In this document: positions 44,453 through 54,887 of the stretch, one piece after another
How positions within the stretch are numbered: position 1 is the stretch's first letter
How the letters are laid out: every line of letters starts with the position of its first letter
Source: Clostridium paridis
GTDB lineage: Bacteria > Bacillota > Clostridia > Clostridiales > Clostridiaceae
Direction: 5' to 3'
Length of the DNA: 64,000 nt
Assembly (NCBI RefSeq): GCF_016765615.1
Contig: NZ_JAESWA010000022.1
Span: forward strand, 521,542 to 585,541
Notes under the pieces: model-generated
Seen by the model: the letters and a program-made list of their open reading frames with translations, nothing else
Told to the model about the DNA's origin: nothing
Database searches by the model: none
Program-made: the position numbers and the translations under genes

Positions 44453-45049
44453 TTATAAGTTCTTAGAAATCTTTTCTACATCCCAGTTCCACCATTTAAT
44501 TTTCAATAAATCTTCTATTACTGAAGTATTAAATCTCTTTCTTATTTCCTTTGCTGGCACTCCTCCAACTATAGTGTATGGAGGAACATCTTTAGTTACT
44601 AGTGCCCTAGTTCCAATAATAGCACCATCACCAATTTTAACTCCAGGCATTATTACAGCTTCAAAGCCTATCCAAACATCATTTCCTATAGTAATATCAC
44701 CCTTATTATCCCATGCCTCTGTAACATTTGAAATTCCTGCCCAATCCTCATAAAATATAGGAAAAGTATAGGTGGCTAGAGAGCTCAAAGTATGATTTGC
44801 TCCATTCATAATAAATTTTGTGCCACATGCTATAGAGCAAAATTTCCCTATAATTAGCTTGTCCTTATTTATTGGGTAATGATATAAAACATTCTTTTTC
44901 TCAAAATTCATAGGATCATCAAAATCATGATAAAATGTAAAATCTCCAACTTCTATATTGGGATTTGTAATAATATTTTTTAAATAGCATATGCTTTCAT
45001 CGTTTGTTCTTGGATATATTTTATTAGGATCTGGTACTTGCCCATTCAT
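44453..45049 (-). CDS. Xenobiotic acetyltransferase, Vat/CatB type (left-handed beta-helix)
   Basis: A 198-residue hexapeptide-repeat acyltransferase. The active-site His lies in [10 protein letters not shown]. The repeats [20 protein letters not shown] and [20 protein letters not shown], and the C-terminal KIKWWNWD, are typical of streptogramin A (Vat) and CatB chloramphenicol acetyltransferases. Chromosomal homologues in soil and gut Firmicutes are common and may act on other acceptors, so a resistance phenotype is not claimed. The ribosome site is AAGGAG. Confidence 0.88.
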   Translation of the reverse strand: MNGQVPDPNKIYPRTNDESICYLKNIITNPNIEVGDFTFYHDFDDPMNFEKKNVLYHYPINKDKLIIGKFCSIACGTKFIMNGANHTLSSLATYTFPIFYEDWAGISNVTEAWDNKGDITIGNDVWIGFEAVIMPGVKIGDGAIIGTRALVTKDVPPYTIVGGVPAKEIRKRFNTSVIEDLLKIKWWNWDVEKISKNL

Positions 45050-45071
45050 CTTCTCAAATCTCCTTATAAAA

Positions 45072-45689
45072 CTATAAATTAGATTTCTTTGCTATATAAT
45101 CAATATACCCTTGCTTTATCATTTTTCCTTCATACACTCTTTCAATAACTCTATCTTCTTTATATAGAATCTCCATATCCTCAAAATGTTTTTCAGCTTC
45201 ATTGATTTCGTAGTAAGTATGAATAACCTCTTCTCCTCTTTCAATCTGAAGAAACTCATTTTTCCCTAATTCTTTTCCTTCCCCATACCATTCATCATTA
45301 AGTGAAAGGAAATTTAAGCAGCATATGCCCTCTGGTTTTAAAACTCTCTTTATTTCATTGATGGATGCTTCTATATCCTTTTTTGTCATATGAAAAATAG
45401 AATTATATGAGTATATAAAGCTTATTGATTCATCTTCAAAAGGTAAGCTTCTCATATCTCCTTTTGAGATATTTAGCTTTACTTCATTCTTCCCAGAAAA
45501 TTCTTTTGCTTTGTTAAGCTGAGAATCACTTATTTCTAAGCCATAAGTTTTATAACCATGCTCTAAAAATAAATAAAGAGGGGGTAAGTCTCCGCCTGCT
45601 CCACAGTCTAATATGGTTTTTTCTAGATTACTTTCATTACAATAGCTTAAAAACCTATATAATTGGGGTTGTCTTAATACTAACTTCAT
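45072..45689 (-). CDS. Class I SAM-dependent methyltransferase
   Basis: A 205-residue methyltransferase with motif I as [20 protein letters not shown], motif II around [18 protein letters not shown] and motif III as [14 protein letters not shown]. The target could be a small molecule. It lies 22 bases upstream of the acetyltransferase gene on the same strand, so the two could be a unit. The ribosome site is AAGGAGG. Confidence 0.85.
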   Translation of the reverse strand: MKLVLRQPQLYRFLSYCNESNLEKTILDCGAGGDLPPLYLFLEHGYKTYGLEISDSQLNKAKEFSGKNEVKLNISKGDMRSLPFEDESISFIYSYNSIFHMTKKDIEASINEIKRVLKPEGICCLNFLSLNDEWYGEGKELGKNEFLQIERGEEVIHTYYEINEAEKHFEDMEILYKEDRVIERVYEGKMIKQGYIDYIAKKSNL

Positions 45690-45897
45690 ATAATTGCCTC
45701 CTTAATAACCTATTATTTCTTCCATAAAACCTGCTGTATAAACTTGAATTTATATAAAATTATACCATTTATAGATAAATATTACCATTAACTTGAGCAA
45801 TGCTCTCTTTTACAGCTAGCTATGAAGTTATATATTTTCATTTAGTTGTGATATACTTATTAAAACTTTCATTATAAAGCAATTATGGAGGATTTTT

Positions 45898-46227
45898 ATG
45901 TACATTCTTATAGGTTTAATAATAATTTTTTTCATCATGAGTATTTACATTTTTTCAGGAAAAGGTGCTTGGCTAATTGCAGGATATAATACTATGAGTA
46001 AAGAAGAAAAGGCTCAATTTGATGAGAAGAAATTATGCCATTCTGCTGGAGCTTTTTTGCTTTTTGTAACCTTCTTAACAGCTATTTTAGCAATTGTTAT
46101 ATATTATGGAGACAAGCTTCATTCTGATAATATAATTCTTTTAGCTGCATTTGTTTACTCAGCTTTATTGCTTATAGGACTCTTTATTTCATCTAGACAA
46201 TTTAAAAAGTACAATAAAAAAGGATAA
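45898..46227 (+). CDS. DUF3784 membrane protein
   Basis: A 109-residue protein with three membrane helices (about 2-20, 50-70 and 78-98). The loop segment WLIAGYNTMSKEEKAQFDEK is the hallmark of DUF3784, common in Firmicutes, with no known function. The ribosome site is GGAGG. Confidence 0.85.
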   Translation: MYILIGLIIIFFIMSIYIFSGKGAWLIAGYNTMSKEEKAQFDEKKLCHSAGAFLLFVTFLTAILAIVIYYGDKLHSDNIILLAAFVYSALLLIGLFISSRQFKKYNKKG

Positions 46228-46254
46228 AGTATGTTATTACACTTTATCCTTTTC
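46216..46254. terminator. Bidirectional terminator between DUF3784 and DUF1003 genes
   Basis: AAAAAGGATAAAGT and ACTTTATCCTTTT form a stem that includes the DUF3784 stop codon. Confidence 0.75.
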
Positions 46255-46281
46255 TTTATTATTTTAAGTTAAGTATTAACA

Positions 46282-46845
46282 CTAGCTAATCTTGCTTTTT
46301 AACTCCTCTATTGTCTTTAATAGTATTTCTTGGTTTTTCCTATACTCTTCCTGTTGCTCCATTAGCAAATCAATTTTATAGTGTAAGTCTTCTATTACAA
46401 TTTCAGATTTTAGATTAACTAGATAATCAGTTTCAGCCGTTAACCTATCTTTCTCTGATTGACGATTTTGTGACATCATGATTATTGGGGCTTGAATAGC
46501 AGCAAGACAAGATAATATTAAATTCAAAAATACAAAAGGATACGGATCAAATGCTTTGTTACTTAGAATAACAGCATTTCCTATAATCCAAATTGCTAAT
46601 ACCATCCCAAAAGTTATTATAAAAGTCCAACTACCACCGAATGCTGCTATCTTATCAGCAGTTCTTTGTCCTAATGTAGCATTTTCATCATTTGAATTAT
46701 TTATATTCTTTGAAACCTTACCACTAATAAGTTCATGGAGCAATTCTTCATCGATATTACTGCCCTTTAAGTCCTTATCTTTTTCTAATATTTCACGTAC
46801 TAACTCTTCTTTGGTATTAAATGTAGTATCCTTACTACCATCCAT
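46282..46845 (-). CDS. DUF1003 membrane protein
   Basis: A 187-residue protein with two membrane helices (about 72-92 and 105-125). It has the DUF1003 signature: RTADKIAAFGGSWTFIITFG, then QAPIIMMSQNRQSEKDRLTA. A C-terminal coiled coil (about 140-187) follows. The family is widespread but uncharacterised. It lies 27 bases after the ElaA-like gene on the same strand. Confidence 0.87.
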   Translation of the reverse strand: MDGSKDTTFNTKEELVREILEKDKDLKGSNIDEELLHELISGKVSKNINNSNDENATLGQRTADKIAAFGGSWTFIITFGMVLAIWIIGNAVILSNKAFDPYPFVFLNLILSCLAAIQAPIIMMSQNRQSEKDRLTAETDYLVNLKSEIVIEDLHYKIDLLMEQQEEYRKNQEILLKTIEELKSKIS

Positions 46846-46872
46846 ATATAATCACTCCTATTCATTACCTTT

Positions 46873-47316
46873 TTATTTTATATATAACATTTCTACATGA
46901 GGAATTCCATCTTCTAAAAAAACATCACCCACTTCGTTAAAACCTAAACTTTTATAAAACTTAATTAAATATTCTTGAGCCTCAATTCTTATTGAACTTT
47001 CTTTTAATTCATTTTCAATAAAATCTGTAGCCATTTTCATGCACTTCCTAGCTAAACTTTTCCCACGGTATTTATCATTAACCAATACCCTGCCTATAGA
47101 TATCTCATTAAAGGAAATTCCTTTTTCTATAACTCTTAAGTATGCACCAATTTCTCCATCTTCTTCACAAAAAATATGATATGAATTCTTATCCTTTCCA
47201 TCACAATCTAAGTATGGGCATTCTTGCTCAACTATAAAAACACAATTTCTTATTTTTAATATTTCATATAATTCATTTATGTTTAACTCATTAAATTCTT
47301 TGATATGCCAGTTCAA
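46873..47316 (-). CDS. ElaA-like GNAT acetyltransferase
   Basis: A 147-residue GNAT. It starts with TTG directly after AGGAGG. LYEILKIRNCVFIVEQECPY and CDGKDKNSYHIF are the marks of the ElaA subgroup. The acetyl-CoA loop is VNDKYRGKSLARKCMKMA. The substrate is unknown. It shares direction with the DUF1003 gene. Confidence 0.87.
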   Translation of the reverse strand: MNWHIKEFNELNINELYEILKIRNCVFIVEQECPYLDCDGKDKNSYHIFCEEDGEIGAYLRVIEKGISFNEISIGRVLVNDKYRGKSLARKCMKMATDFIENELKESSIRIEAQEYLIKFYKSLGFNEVGDVFLEDGIPHVEMLYIK

Positions 47317-47420
47317 ACAAATTCCTCCTATAACCCTTTAGTTTTATAAAATTATTATAACTTAGTTTAAGTGGAGTTTTAATCATTTGCAAGTACTTTC
47401 TTCCATTATAATTTTAAAAA

Positions 47421-47479
47421 TACCTTGCAATGCAAAGTAACTAGTTTTATAATTTATATATACTTTGCAATACAAAGTA
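47421..47479 (+). promoter_or_regulatory. Promoter and two PadR operators
   Basis: TACCTTGCAATGCAAAGTA (47421-47439) and TACTTTGCAATACAAAGTA (47461-47479) are near-identical palindromes 40 bases apart. The first contains a -35 box TTGCAA (47425-47430), followed by exactly 17 bases and TATAAT (47448-47453). The second covers the start of the transcript. This is a textbook autoregulatory arrangement. Confidence 0.75.
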
Positions 47480-47497
47480 ATACTAGGTGGTGATAGA

Positions 47498-47818
47498 TTG
47501 GAAAATAACACTCAAATACTTAAAGGAATATTAGAAGGATGTATTTTAAGTATTATTTCTAAAGAAGAAACTTATGGATATGAACTTTTAATCAAGTTAA
47601 AGGATAATGGATTTGATGATATGGTAGAAGGAACTATATATCCCCTTCTATTACGACTTGAGAAGAAAGGTTTTATTATTTCTAAGAAACGAAAAGAGGA
47701 AACTGGTATTGCCAGAAAATATTTTTATTTAACAGAGATAGGTGAAAAAGAACTTCATGATTTCAAAGCCTATTGGAACAAATTATATTTAAATGTTAAT
47801 ACAATTCTAGAGGAGTGA
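47498..47818 (+). CDS. PadR-family transcriptional regulator (second copy)
   Basis: A 106-residue winged-helix protein: TYGYELLIKLKDNGFDD, EGTIYPLLLRLEKKGFI and ARKYFYLTEIG. The frame is open for a further 11 codons upstream, but that part lies in the operator. A TTG five bases after TAGGTGGTGA is the best start. It is paralogous to the PadR near 27.4 kb and precedes a related DUF1048-like gene. It probably represses its own operon through the two TTGCAA palindromes. Confidence 0.92.
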   Translation: MENNTQILKGILEGCILSIISKEETYGYELLIKLKDNGFDDMVEGTIYPLLLRLEKKGFIISKKRKEETGIARKYFYLTEIGEKELHDFKAYWNKLYLNVNTILEE

Positions 47819-47824
47819 TATTCG

Positions 47825-48463
47825 TTGAACATTTATATTAATAAAAATAATTTATCTGGTGACTATAAAACAGCTTATTTTGATATTTTAAACTATCTTC
47901 AAAGCTCTGATATTTCTGTAAATAGTAAGCTATATAATGAAGTAAGTGAAGATATGATGGATATGCTTTTATCTGCACAAAATAACAGCCTTCCAGTAGC
48001 TAATATAATTGGCGCAGATATAAAAATCTTTTGTAAAGATATAATTAATTCATATAATTCTAAAAACACTATAATAGTTTCAATATTAAAGAAGGTAAAT
48101 TTTGCTTTAGTATTTCTAACTATTGTTTCTTTTCCTTTTCAGTTGTTTTATGAAAAGATTGCTTTAAGTTTGGTTGTTGTCATTTTACTAACTTGGAGTT
48201 TTTCTAGTACTTTAATAAACTTTTTCTATAGAAAATTCTTCTTAAAATTTAGAGGCTTAAAGAATAGGATTCTTTGCATTCTTATAACCTTTGTTTTGTG
48301 CATGGTACTTTTATTCCCTATAATCATGCTTCTGGCATCCTATCTTACAATAGGGCTAAATGGTTACTTAGTCTCTGCTATTTCACTTTTATTAATATTT
48401 ACTTTTCACTATATATGCAAAAAATTAGACAAGAATATAAATTGGTATAGCTATTTGAGATAA
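47825..48463 (+). CDS. DUF1048/HAAS-like membrane protein (second copy)
   Basis: A 212-residue protein with a short helical N-terminal domain (about 1-85, with SLPVANIIGADIKIFCKDII matching the HAAS pattern), then four membrane helices from about residue 95. It starts with TTG after GAGGAGTGA, which overlaps the PadR stop. It is a diverged homologue of the 27.5 kb membrane protein. The function is unknown. Confidence 0.8.
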   Translation: MNIYINKNNLSGDYKTAYFDILNYLQSSDISVNSKLYNEVSEDMMDMLLSAQNNSLPVANIIGADIKIFCKDIINSYNSKNTIIVSILKKVNFALVFLTIVSFPFQLFYEKIALSLVVVILLTWSFSSTLINFFYRKFFLKFRGLKNRILCILITFVLCMVLLFPIIMLLASYLTIGLNGYLVSAISLLLIFTFHYICKKLDKNINWYSYLR

Positions 48464-48473
48464 CTTTTAAAAT

Positions 48474-48518
48474 AAAAACCTATGGCTTATTCAAATTTGT
48501 ATAAGCTATAGGTTTTTA
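48474..48518. terminator. Bidirectional terminator after the second PadR module
   Basis: AAAACCTATGGCTTA and TATAAGCTATAGGTTTT pair with few mismatches. The hydrolase gene on the other strand ends against it. Confidence 0.8.
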
Positions 48519-48520
48519 TA

Positions 48521-49051
48521 TCATTTATATATTCTCTCCAAAGTTCTATCTATACTCTCAACAGTTCCAAATCTATTATTAAATATTCTATAGTTATAAT
48601 ACTCATATAAATCTTTTGCTGAAATATTTCCATTATCAAAGGTTGAGTTTGTTTTCTCTGGAATAACTAATTTATAACCAAATTCAAAGGCAACTTTTAC
48701 GCTGGTATCAAAACAGAACTCTGTTTGTAATCCTACCATGATTAATTCCTCTATTCCTTTACTATCAAGATATTCCTTTAAGCTTGTCTTTCTAAATGCA
48801 GAATTATAGTTTTTACGTATTACTTTCTCACCTATAGCTGGAGCTACTTCACTATAGATCTTCCATCCTTCTGAGTTAGCTGCAAATTCGCCCTCTTCTT
48901 CAGTATGTTGAATATATATGACTTCAACATTATTTTCTCTACTAGCTTCAATTAACTTTTTGATATTTTCTATAACTTCTTCAATGTCATAAGGCTTGTC
49001 AAATACTATTGCATTTTGAACATCAATAACTAAAAGTGCTTGTTTACACAT
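48521..49051 (-). CDS. Isochorismatase-family cysteine hydrolase
   Basis: A 176-residue hydrolase of the nicotinamidase/isochorismatase fold. The catalytic Asp is in LLVIDVQNA, a Lys in KVIRKNYNSAF and the nucleophile Cys in VGLQTEFCFDTS. The substrate could be an amide such as nicotinamide or ureidoacrylate-like compounds. The metal-binding His set of nicotinamidases is not obvious. The ribosome site is GAGGGAGGG. Confidence 0.88.
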   Translation of the reverse strand: MCKQALLVIDVQNAIVFDKPYDIEEVIENIKKLIEASRENNVEVIYIQHTEEEGEFAANSEGWKIYSEVAPAIGEKVIRKNYNSAFRKTSLKEYLDSKGIEELIMVGLQTEFCFDTSVKVAFEFGYKLVIPEKTNSTFDNGNISAKDLYEYYNYRIFNNRFGTVESIDRTLERIYK

Positions 49052-49095
49052 AAAAGTCCCTCCCTCAATTTAAAACTTATACTTTATTATACTAC

Positions 49096-49152
49096 AAAAA
49101 AATCATGGTCTTTAGAGTATTTATATACTACTAAAAACCATGATCATTTTTT
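49096..49152 (-). terminator. Terminator of the GH1 gene
   Basis: AAAATCATGGT and ACCATGATCATTTTTT pair, with an inner AGTATT/TATACT stem. Confidence 0.7.
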
Positions 49153-49185
49153 GGGTCCTTCTATATTAAAAGTTTACTAGCATAA

Positions 49186-50607
<1,422 letters not shown>

Positions 50608-50678
50608 TTAATCCCCCTTAAATTTTCATCTTATATTTTAATCAATTATGTGCTCCATTTACTCTATAAATATATTCT

Positions 50679-50724
50679 AATATAAAAAACAACTATACAT
50701 TTTCAAATTTTGAAAACGTATGCT
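50679..50724 (-). promoter_or_regulatory. Promoter and possible cre site of the GH1 gene
   Basis: On the minus strand TTGAAA (50701-50706), 16 bases and TATATT (50679-50684) form a promoter. Just upstream, TGAAAACGTATGCT (50711-50724) fits the CcpA consensus TGNAARCGNWWWCA at all but two positions. The spacing to the -35 box fits repression or activation by CcpA. Confidence 0.45.
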
Positions 50725-50738
50725 ATTTGTAAAATAGT

Positions 50739-50782
50739 AAATCCTTACTTTCAGCTTAAACAAACTAAAAATAAGGATTTTT
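50739..50782 (-). terminator. Terminator of the PD-(D/E)XK-like gene
   Basis: AAATCCTTA and TAAGGATTT form a stem with an AT-rich loop, and T-tracts occur on both sides. Confidence 0.65.
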
Positions 50783-50832
50783 CTAAATAAATAGTTATAT
50801 GAAATATTATAATATCGTTAAAACCTAACAAC

Positions 50833-51561
50833 TTAAGGATTTACAATTGCTTGTTTCCTTGTGCTTAAATTTGAAGTCTCAGGGAAAACATGAACAATTT
50901 TATCTAGAAGTCTGCAATTTCTATTGATTCCCATGTTGCTATATACTTTATTATAATGTTTTATCCACTCTTCAAGGCTTGTCTTAATATAAGATCTGTC
51001 ATTAACAAAGTTTACAAGAACCAGCCAAGTTGGAATATTTAAAACTTCATTCATAAAATATAAATAAGCAAATCTGTTTCCTAATTGATAATAATTTCTT
51101 GTCCAATCACAACATTTATCTACTCCCATATACCTCTTAACATTTTCTAAGGCTTCCTCAATCATATTAAGACTTTCCATTGATGAAGCTTTCAAATCTG
51201 ATTTAGTTTCATCTGCATGTGCCTTAGCTTCAATAAGCAATACTCCCTGTTTTCCTTCGCTATCTTCTACTACTCCAAGTCCATCCCACTTTGGTCCATT
51301 CTTAGGCCAAAATTCTCTTAACTTCTTTTCTGTTTCTGATATATTAATGTCCTTTAATGATAAACCTCTTATAAAGTCATCTCTATACTCATAGAAATTA
51401 TTATTAGAAATTGGAGATATCCACTTAACCTTGAAATTAGTGTAAGATAATAGACTCGGTGAAGATGATAATATTAAATCTGATAATTCTCTTTCGGCAT
51501 TAAGCATACACCATTGCAAGCAGTATTGGCTTCCTTTTGAAGCTGATATTTTACTTACCAT
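50833..51561 (-). CDS. Unknown protein with a PD-(D/E)XK nuclease-like motif
   Basis: A 242-residue soluble protein. Asp93 in KWDGLGVV and the strand GVLLIEAKAHADE, with Glu111 and Lys113, match the metal and catalytic residues of the PD-(D/E)XK fold used by restriction enzymes and repair nucleases. No partner methyltransferase or helicase is nearby. It may be a stand-alone nuclease or a degraded relative. The match is by motif only. The ribosome site is AAGGAGG. A perfect palindrome (ACCATATTATGTAATATGGT) lies 40 bases upstream. Confidence 0.7.
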   Translation of the reverse strand: MVSKISASKGSQYCLQWCMLNAERELSDLILSSSPSLLSYTNFKVKWISPISNNNFYEYRDDFIRGLSLKDINISETEKKLREFWPKNGPKWDGLGVVEDSEGKQGVLLIEAKAHADETKSDLKASSMESLNMIEEALENVKRYMGVDKCCDWTRNYYQLGNRFAYLYFMNEVLNIPTWLVLVNFVNDRSYIKTSLEEWIKHYNKVYSNMGINRNCRLLDKIVHVFPETSNLSTRKQAIVNP

Positions 51562-51600
51562 AGTTCTATCCTCCTTATAAATTGATTATATTATTATTTT

Positions 51601-51620
51601 ACCATATTATGTAATATGGT
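51601..51620. promoter_or_regulatory. Perfect palindrome upstream of the PD-(D/E)XK-like gene
   Basis: ACCATATTATGTAATATGGT is an inverted repeat of nine bases each side of TG. It could be an operator for an unknown repressor or simply a short hairpin. Confidence 0.35.
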
Positions 51621-51631
51621 TTACAATAAAA

Positions 51632-51676
51632 AATACTTATCAGTCATTAATCAAATTCTCTAACTAATAAGTATTG
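51632..51676 (-). terminator. Terminator of the 51.7 kb gene
   Basis: AATACTTAT and ATAAGTATT pair around a 26-base loop. The A-run ahead gives a T-tract on the minus strand. Confidence 0.6.
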
Positions 51677-51733
51677 TTTATTCTTTATGTATATTATTTA
51701 AATTGAATTTATTGTCCTTACCTTGCTTCCATG

Positions 51734-52411
51734 CTATTTCAAAGCATTTTCGCTAGCTTTCATCTCTTTAATTAGCTCATCATACTTGTCCATATCCTGC
51801 TGAGAATTAAACACGATAGTATTATCTTCAAATGTATATCTACCTTTTATACTGTCTAAATAATCATAGATGGACTGAACCTTTGAATAAAAGGTATTTA
51901 TACTAGTCAAAGTTGATTTAGCATCCTTTATTGTACTCTTATCTAATCCATCAATAATTTTTCTGATTTGATCTTTATCTCTTGAAGAAAATGGAGATTT
52001 CTCCACAGAATTATTCAATAGTTCTGTATCTTGGTCTACGGATTTCTCGTATTTCAAATTCGTATCAATGATATCTTGAATATATTTTTTACCTTCAACA
52101 GGATTCATCATATATTTCTCACTAAAAATATCGCTAGGATTAAATTTTTTATAAGCATTTATAACCTCATCTGAATCAGTCTTATATTTTATAACAGCAT
52201 TACTAATATCTCTAGTGAAATTTCCATACTTACCGAGAGATTTATAATCTATATCTTGAGGCTTTAAATCCCCATCAATTACTTTTTCAATTGCTGCACT
52301 TACTCTATTTTGAGTTTGTATTTCTTTGTAAACCATTACTCCAAGTATCCCTATAATAACAATTACAACAATTAATACTATTAACAATATCCTCTTCACT
52401 TTTTTCTTCAT
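51734..52411 (-). CDS. Membrane-anchored helical protein of unknown function
   Basis: A 225-residue protein with a poly-basic start, one membrane helix (about 8-28) and an extracytoplasmic part rich in charged helices, for example KDQIRKIIDGLDKSTIKDAK. No Cys lipobox and no known domain are present. The ribosome site is AAAGGAG. A conserved role cannot be deduced. Confidence 0.7.
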   Translation of the reverse strand: MKKKVKRILLIVLIVVIVIIGILGVMVYKEIQTQNRVSAAIEKVIDGDLKPQDIDYKSLGKYGNFTRDISNAVIKYKTDSDEVINAYKKFNPSDIFSEKYMMNPVEGKKYIQDIIDTNLKYEKSVDQDTELLNNSVEKSPFSSRDKDQIRKIIDGLDKSTIKDAKSTLTSINTFYSKVQSIYDYLDSIKGRYTFEDNTIVFNSQQDMDKYDELIKEMKASENALK

Positions 52412-52551
52412 TTAGCTTCTCCTTTTATTTAATCTTATTTAAAATTTTCATATTATGATACTTAATTCTATTTTCGTATATTTGGTTTTTTATTTAAGTT
52501 TAGTTACCATTTATGATTTGACTAAATTATTAGTATAACAAAAATAAAAAG

Positions 52552-52589
52552 AGCTTTCCTAAAATCAAATTAAAATTTTAAGAAAGCTT
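52552..52589. other. Strong hairpin in the divergent gap before ytaF
   Basis: AGCTTTCCTAAAAT and AATTTTAAGAAAGCT form a 14-bp stem with one mismatch. It sits between two divergently transcribed genes, where a terminator is not expected. It could be an operator or an insulator. Confidence 0.4.
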
Positions 52590-52686
52590 AATGCTATTAA
52601 TGTAATTTCTATAAAATTGAATTTTATATCAAGTCATAGGTATGTAGAATAGTATAAATTTAGAACTACTTTTACGGAGGATGGCA

Positions 52687-53286
52687 ATGCATATTATTTC
52701 TATAATTTTATTTGCTTTAACATCAAATATTGATAACTTTACCATAGGAATTGCTTATGGAATGAAAAAGATTAAAGTTGGCATTTTTAGCAATCTCATT
52801 GTGGCATTTATATCTGCAATAGGAACATTTATTTCTATGTCAATTGGATTACTCATAAGTAACTTACTACCAGTAAGGTTTTCTAATATATTAGGTGCTG
52901 GGATACTTGTAGTAATTGGACTTTGGTTTATCAAAGATTTTTTTACTCAAAAGAAGCTTGCGATTTCAAAGGATAACAAATTAACTAATCTATTGGACAA
53001 CCCTTATGGTGCAGATACAAATAATTCTGGAAATATTGATATTAAAGAATCAATAACCCTCGCTTTTGCCTTAACAATAAATAATCTTGGTCTTGGAATA
53101 GGGGCAAGCATAACAGGTCTAAATATACAGTATACAACTACATTTACCTTTATTTTTAGTATCTTAACTCTCAGCCTTGGTTCACTATTGGGCAATTCTT
53201 TTCTTTCATGGTTATTTGGTAGATTTGCACCTCTTGTATCTGGCCTAATCATAGTAGTTTTAGGAATCTATGAAATGTTAATATAA
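52687..53286 (+). CDS. ytaF: Sporulation membrane protein YtaF (MntP-like)
   Basis: A 199-residue protein with six hydrophobic segments in two related halves. ALTSNIDNFTIGIAYGMKK and ALTINNLGLGIGASITGLN are the repeated pore-like motifs of YtaF and the MntP cation exporter. The ATG used directly follows GGAGG with a six-base gap; the ATG two codons earlier is too close. It is a known member of the sporulation gene set in Bacillus, but its role is unclear. Confidence 0.9.
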   Translation: MHIISIILFALTSNIDNFTIGIAYGMKKIKVGIFSNLIVAFISAIGTFISMSIGLLISNLLPVRFSNILGAGILVVIGLWFIKDFFTQKKLAISKDNKLTNLLDNPYGADTNNSGNIDIKESITLAFALTINNLGLGIGASITGLNIQYTTTFTFIFSILTLSLGSLLGNSFLSWLFGRFAPLVSGLIIVVLGIYEMLI

Positions 53287-53331
53287 TTTAACTTTTAACT
53301 TTGAATTTTTGTTTCATTAAAAACACCTGAT

Positions 53332-53377
53332 AAAAAATATGCCATAAGATACTTAATTTTCTTATAGCATATTTTTT
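53332..53377 (+). terminator. Terminator of ytaF
   Basis: AAAAAATATGC and GCATATTTTTT form the outer stem, with an inner ATAAGA/TCTTAT stem and a T-run. Confidence 0.8.
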
Positions 53378-53488
53378 CCTAATTTGTAACATAAATTTAA
53401 TTTTTATTAAATGTAATCTTCTCAAAATAATGATATAATCATCTTAATGTGAACGATTTATACATAATATTAAAGGAGCATAAAACAT

Positions 53489-54874
53489 ATGCCAAAGAAT
53501 TTAAGAGTACTTATTTTTTCTTTTACATCATTAATTTTAATTCTATTAATAGCATATACTATTACTTCTTATTTCAATTTTTTTAGAACTAGTAAAACTG
53601 TAATAAACACAAATGCCTATTCAAATTTGCGTCAAATGGACAACTTCAAGAGTCCTTATAATCCAAAAATCAAATTTTCTGACAGACGTATATCTGAAAT
53701 TCATGATGTAAGTTTGAGCATTTTGGATGGGACAAGCATTACAGATGCTCCTATGATACTCAAATCTCAAAGATATTATATACCCCTTGATTTTATTTCA
53801 AAAAAATTAAATTATAATGTAGATAATTCAAAGGGATCACTGTCGTTATCTAATAATAGCAATATAATTTCTTTAACTGAAGACTCATATGAAAAAAACT
53901 CTAAAAAAGGACATCTTCGAGGGCATTTAATAAATTACAAAAATACTTTCTATATTTCAATATCTGATATAGAAAAGCTTTTCGATTTAATTGCTGTATT
54001 CGATTTTCAAAATAAAAAAATTAATCTTATTCAAGATGAAGTTACAGCACCTGAGAAGTCTTCAATACCATCTAGTGATAAATTTGCCCTAATGAGATTT
54101 GAAGATTTTGGTTGCGGTTACACAAATATAGTAGATAGAAATCAAACAAAAATAAAAATTATGTCAAATTTACTTTATTCAAATGGTATGAAGTTTCATG
54201 TTTCATGGATGCCTAGATTCATAGTGCCTTCATCAAATTTTGATAATGATTTACTCACAAAAGACAATATAACAAATGTAGGTTTTGTAGATATACTAGA
54301 TTATATGATTAATAAAGGTGGAGAAATTGGGCTACATGGCTATTCACATCAATCTGGAAACACTGCAAGTGGAACAGGTGAGGAAATGTCAAAAGACGTT
54401 AATAATACTGAAGCTGAAACTCGAGCAGTTATTGAAAAAGGTATAGACACTGCAAGTGCTTTAAATATTCCTATTTCATATTACGAAAGTCCTCATTATA
54501 GAGAGACTATGGAGCAAAAGAAAATAATTAGCGAGTATTTTCAGTTTATATATGAGCCATATGATTATTCAAAGAAAGATAACGTGTACAAGCCTGATGA
54601 TATTCATCTATTTGTTCCAACTCCATTAGGCCGTATATCAGATCCTGTTTCAGACACTCAGCGTATAATAGATAAATTTAATGAAGGTAATCCTGATATA
54701 CTTAAAAGTTTTTATTACCATCCATCAATAGAAATAGAATATATTGATTTTGATACAAATGATAATAAACTAAACATACGTTATAATCCAGACTCACCTC
54801 TGCAAAGAATTGTGAAAGCTCTTATAAATGCTAGGTATAATACCCTTCATATTGATGAGCTTAAGGATAAATAA
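53489..54874 (+). CDS. Membrane-anchored DUF2334/NodB-like polysaccharide deacetylase
   Basis: A 461-residue protein: membrane anchor (about 8-28), a copper-amine-oxidase N-terminal-like domain (about 75-175, with SQRYYIPLDFISKKLNY), then a deacetylase-like barrel (about 190-461). The first metal motif reads MRFEDFGCG. The His pair is in GGEIGLHGYSHQSG, as in DUF2334. It probably acts on cell-wall or exopolysaccharide amides outside the membrane; the substrate is unknown. The ribosome site is AAAGGAG. Confidence 0.85.
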   Translation: MPKNLRVLIFSFTSLILILLIAYTITSYFNFFRTSKTVINTNAYSNLRQMDNFKSPYNPKIKFSDRRISEIHDVSLSILDGTSITDAPMILKSQRYYIPLDFISKKLNYNVDNSKGSLSLSNNSNIISLTEDSYEKNSKKGHLRGHLINYKNTFYISISDIEKLFDLIAVFDFQNKKINLIQDEVTAPEKSSIPSSDKFALMRFEDFGCGYTNIVDRNQTKIKIMSNLLYSNGMKFHVSWMPRFIVPSSNFDNDLLTKDNITNVGFVDILDYMINKGGEIGLHGYSHQSGNTASGTGEEMSKDVNNTEAETRAVIEKGIDTASALNIPISYYESPHYRETMEQKKIISEYFQFIYEPYDYSKKDNVYKPDDIHLFVPTPLGRISDPVSDTQRIIDKFNEGNPDILKSFYYHPSIEIEYIDFDTNDNKLNIRYNPDSPLQRIVKALINARYNTLHIDELKDK

Positions 54875-54887
54875 TTAGCAATGAGAA

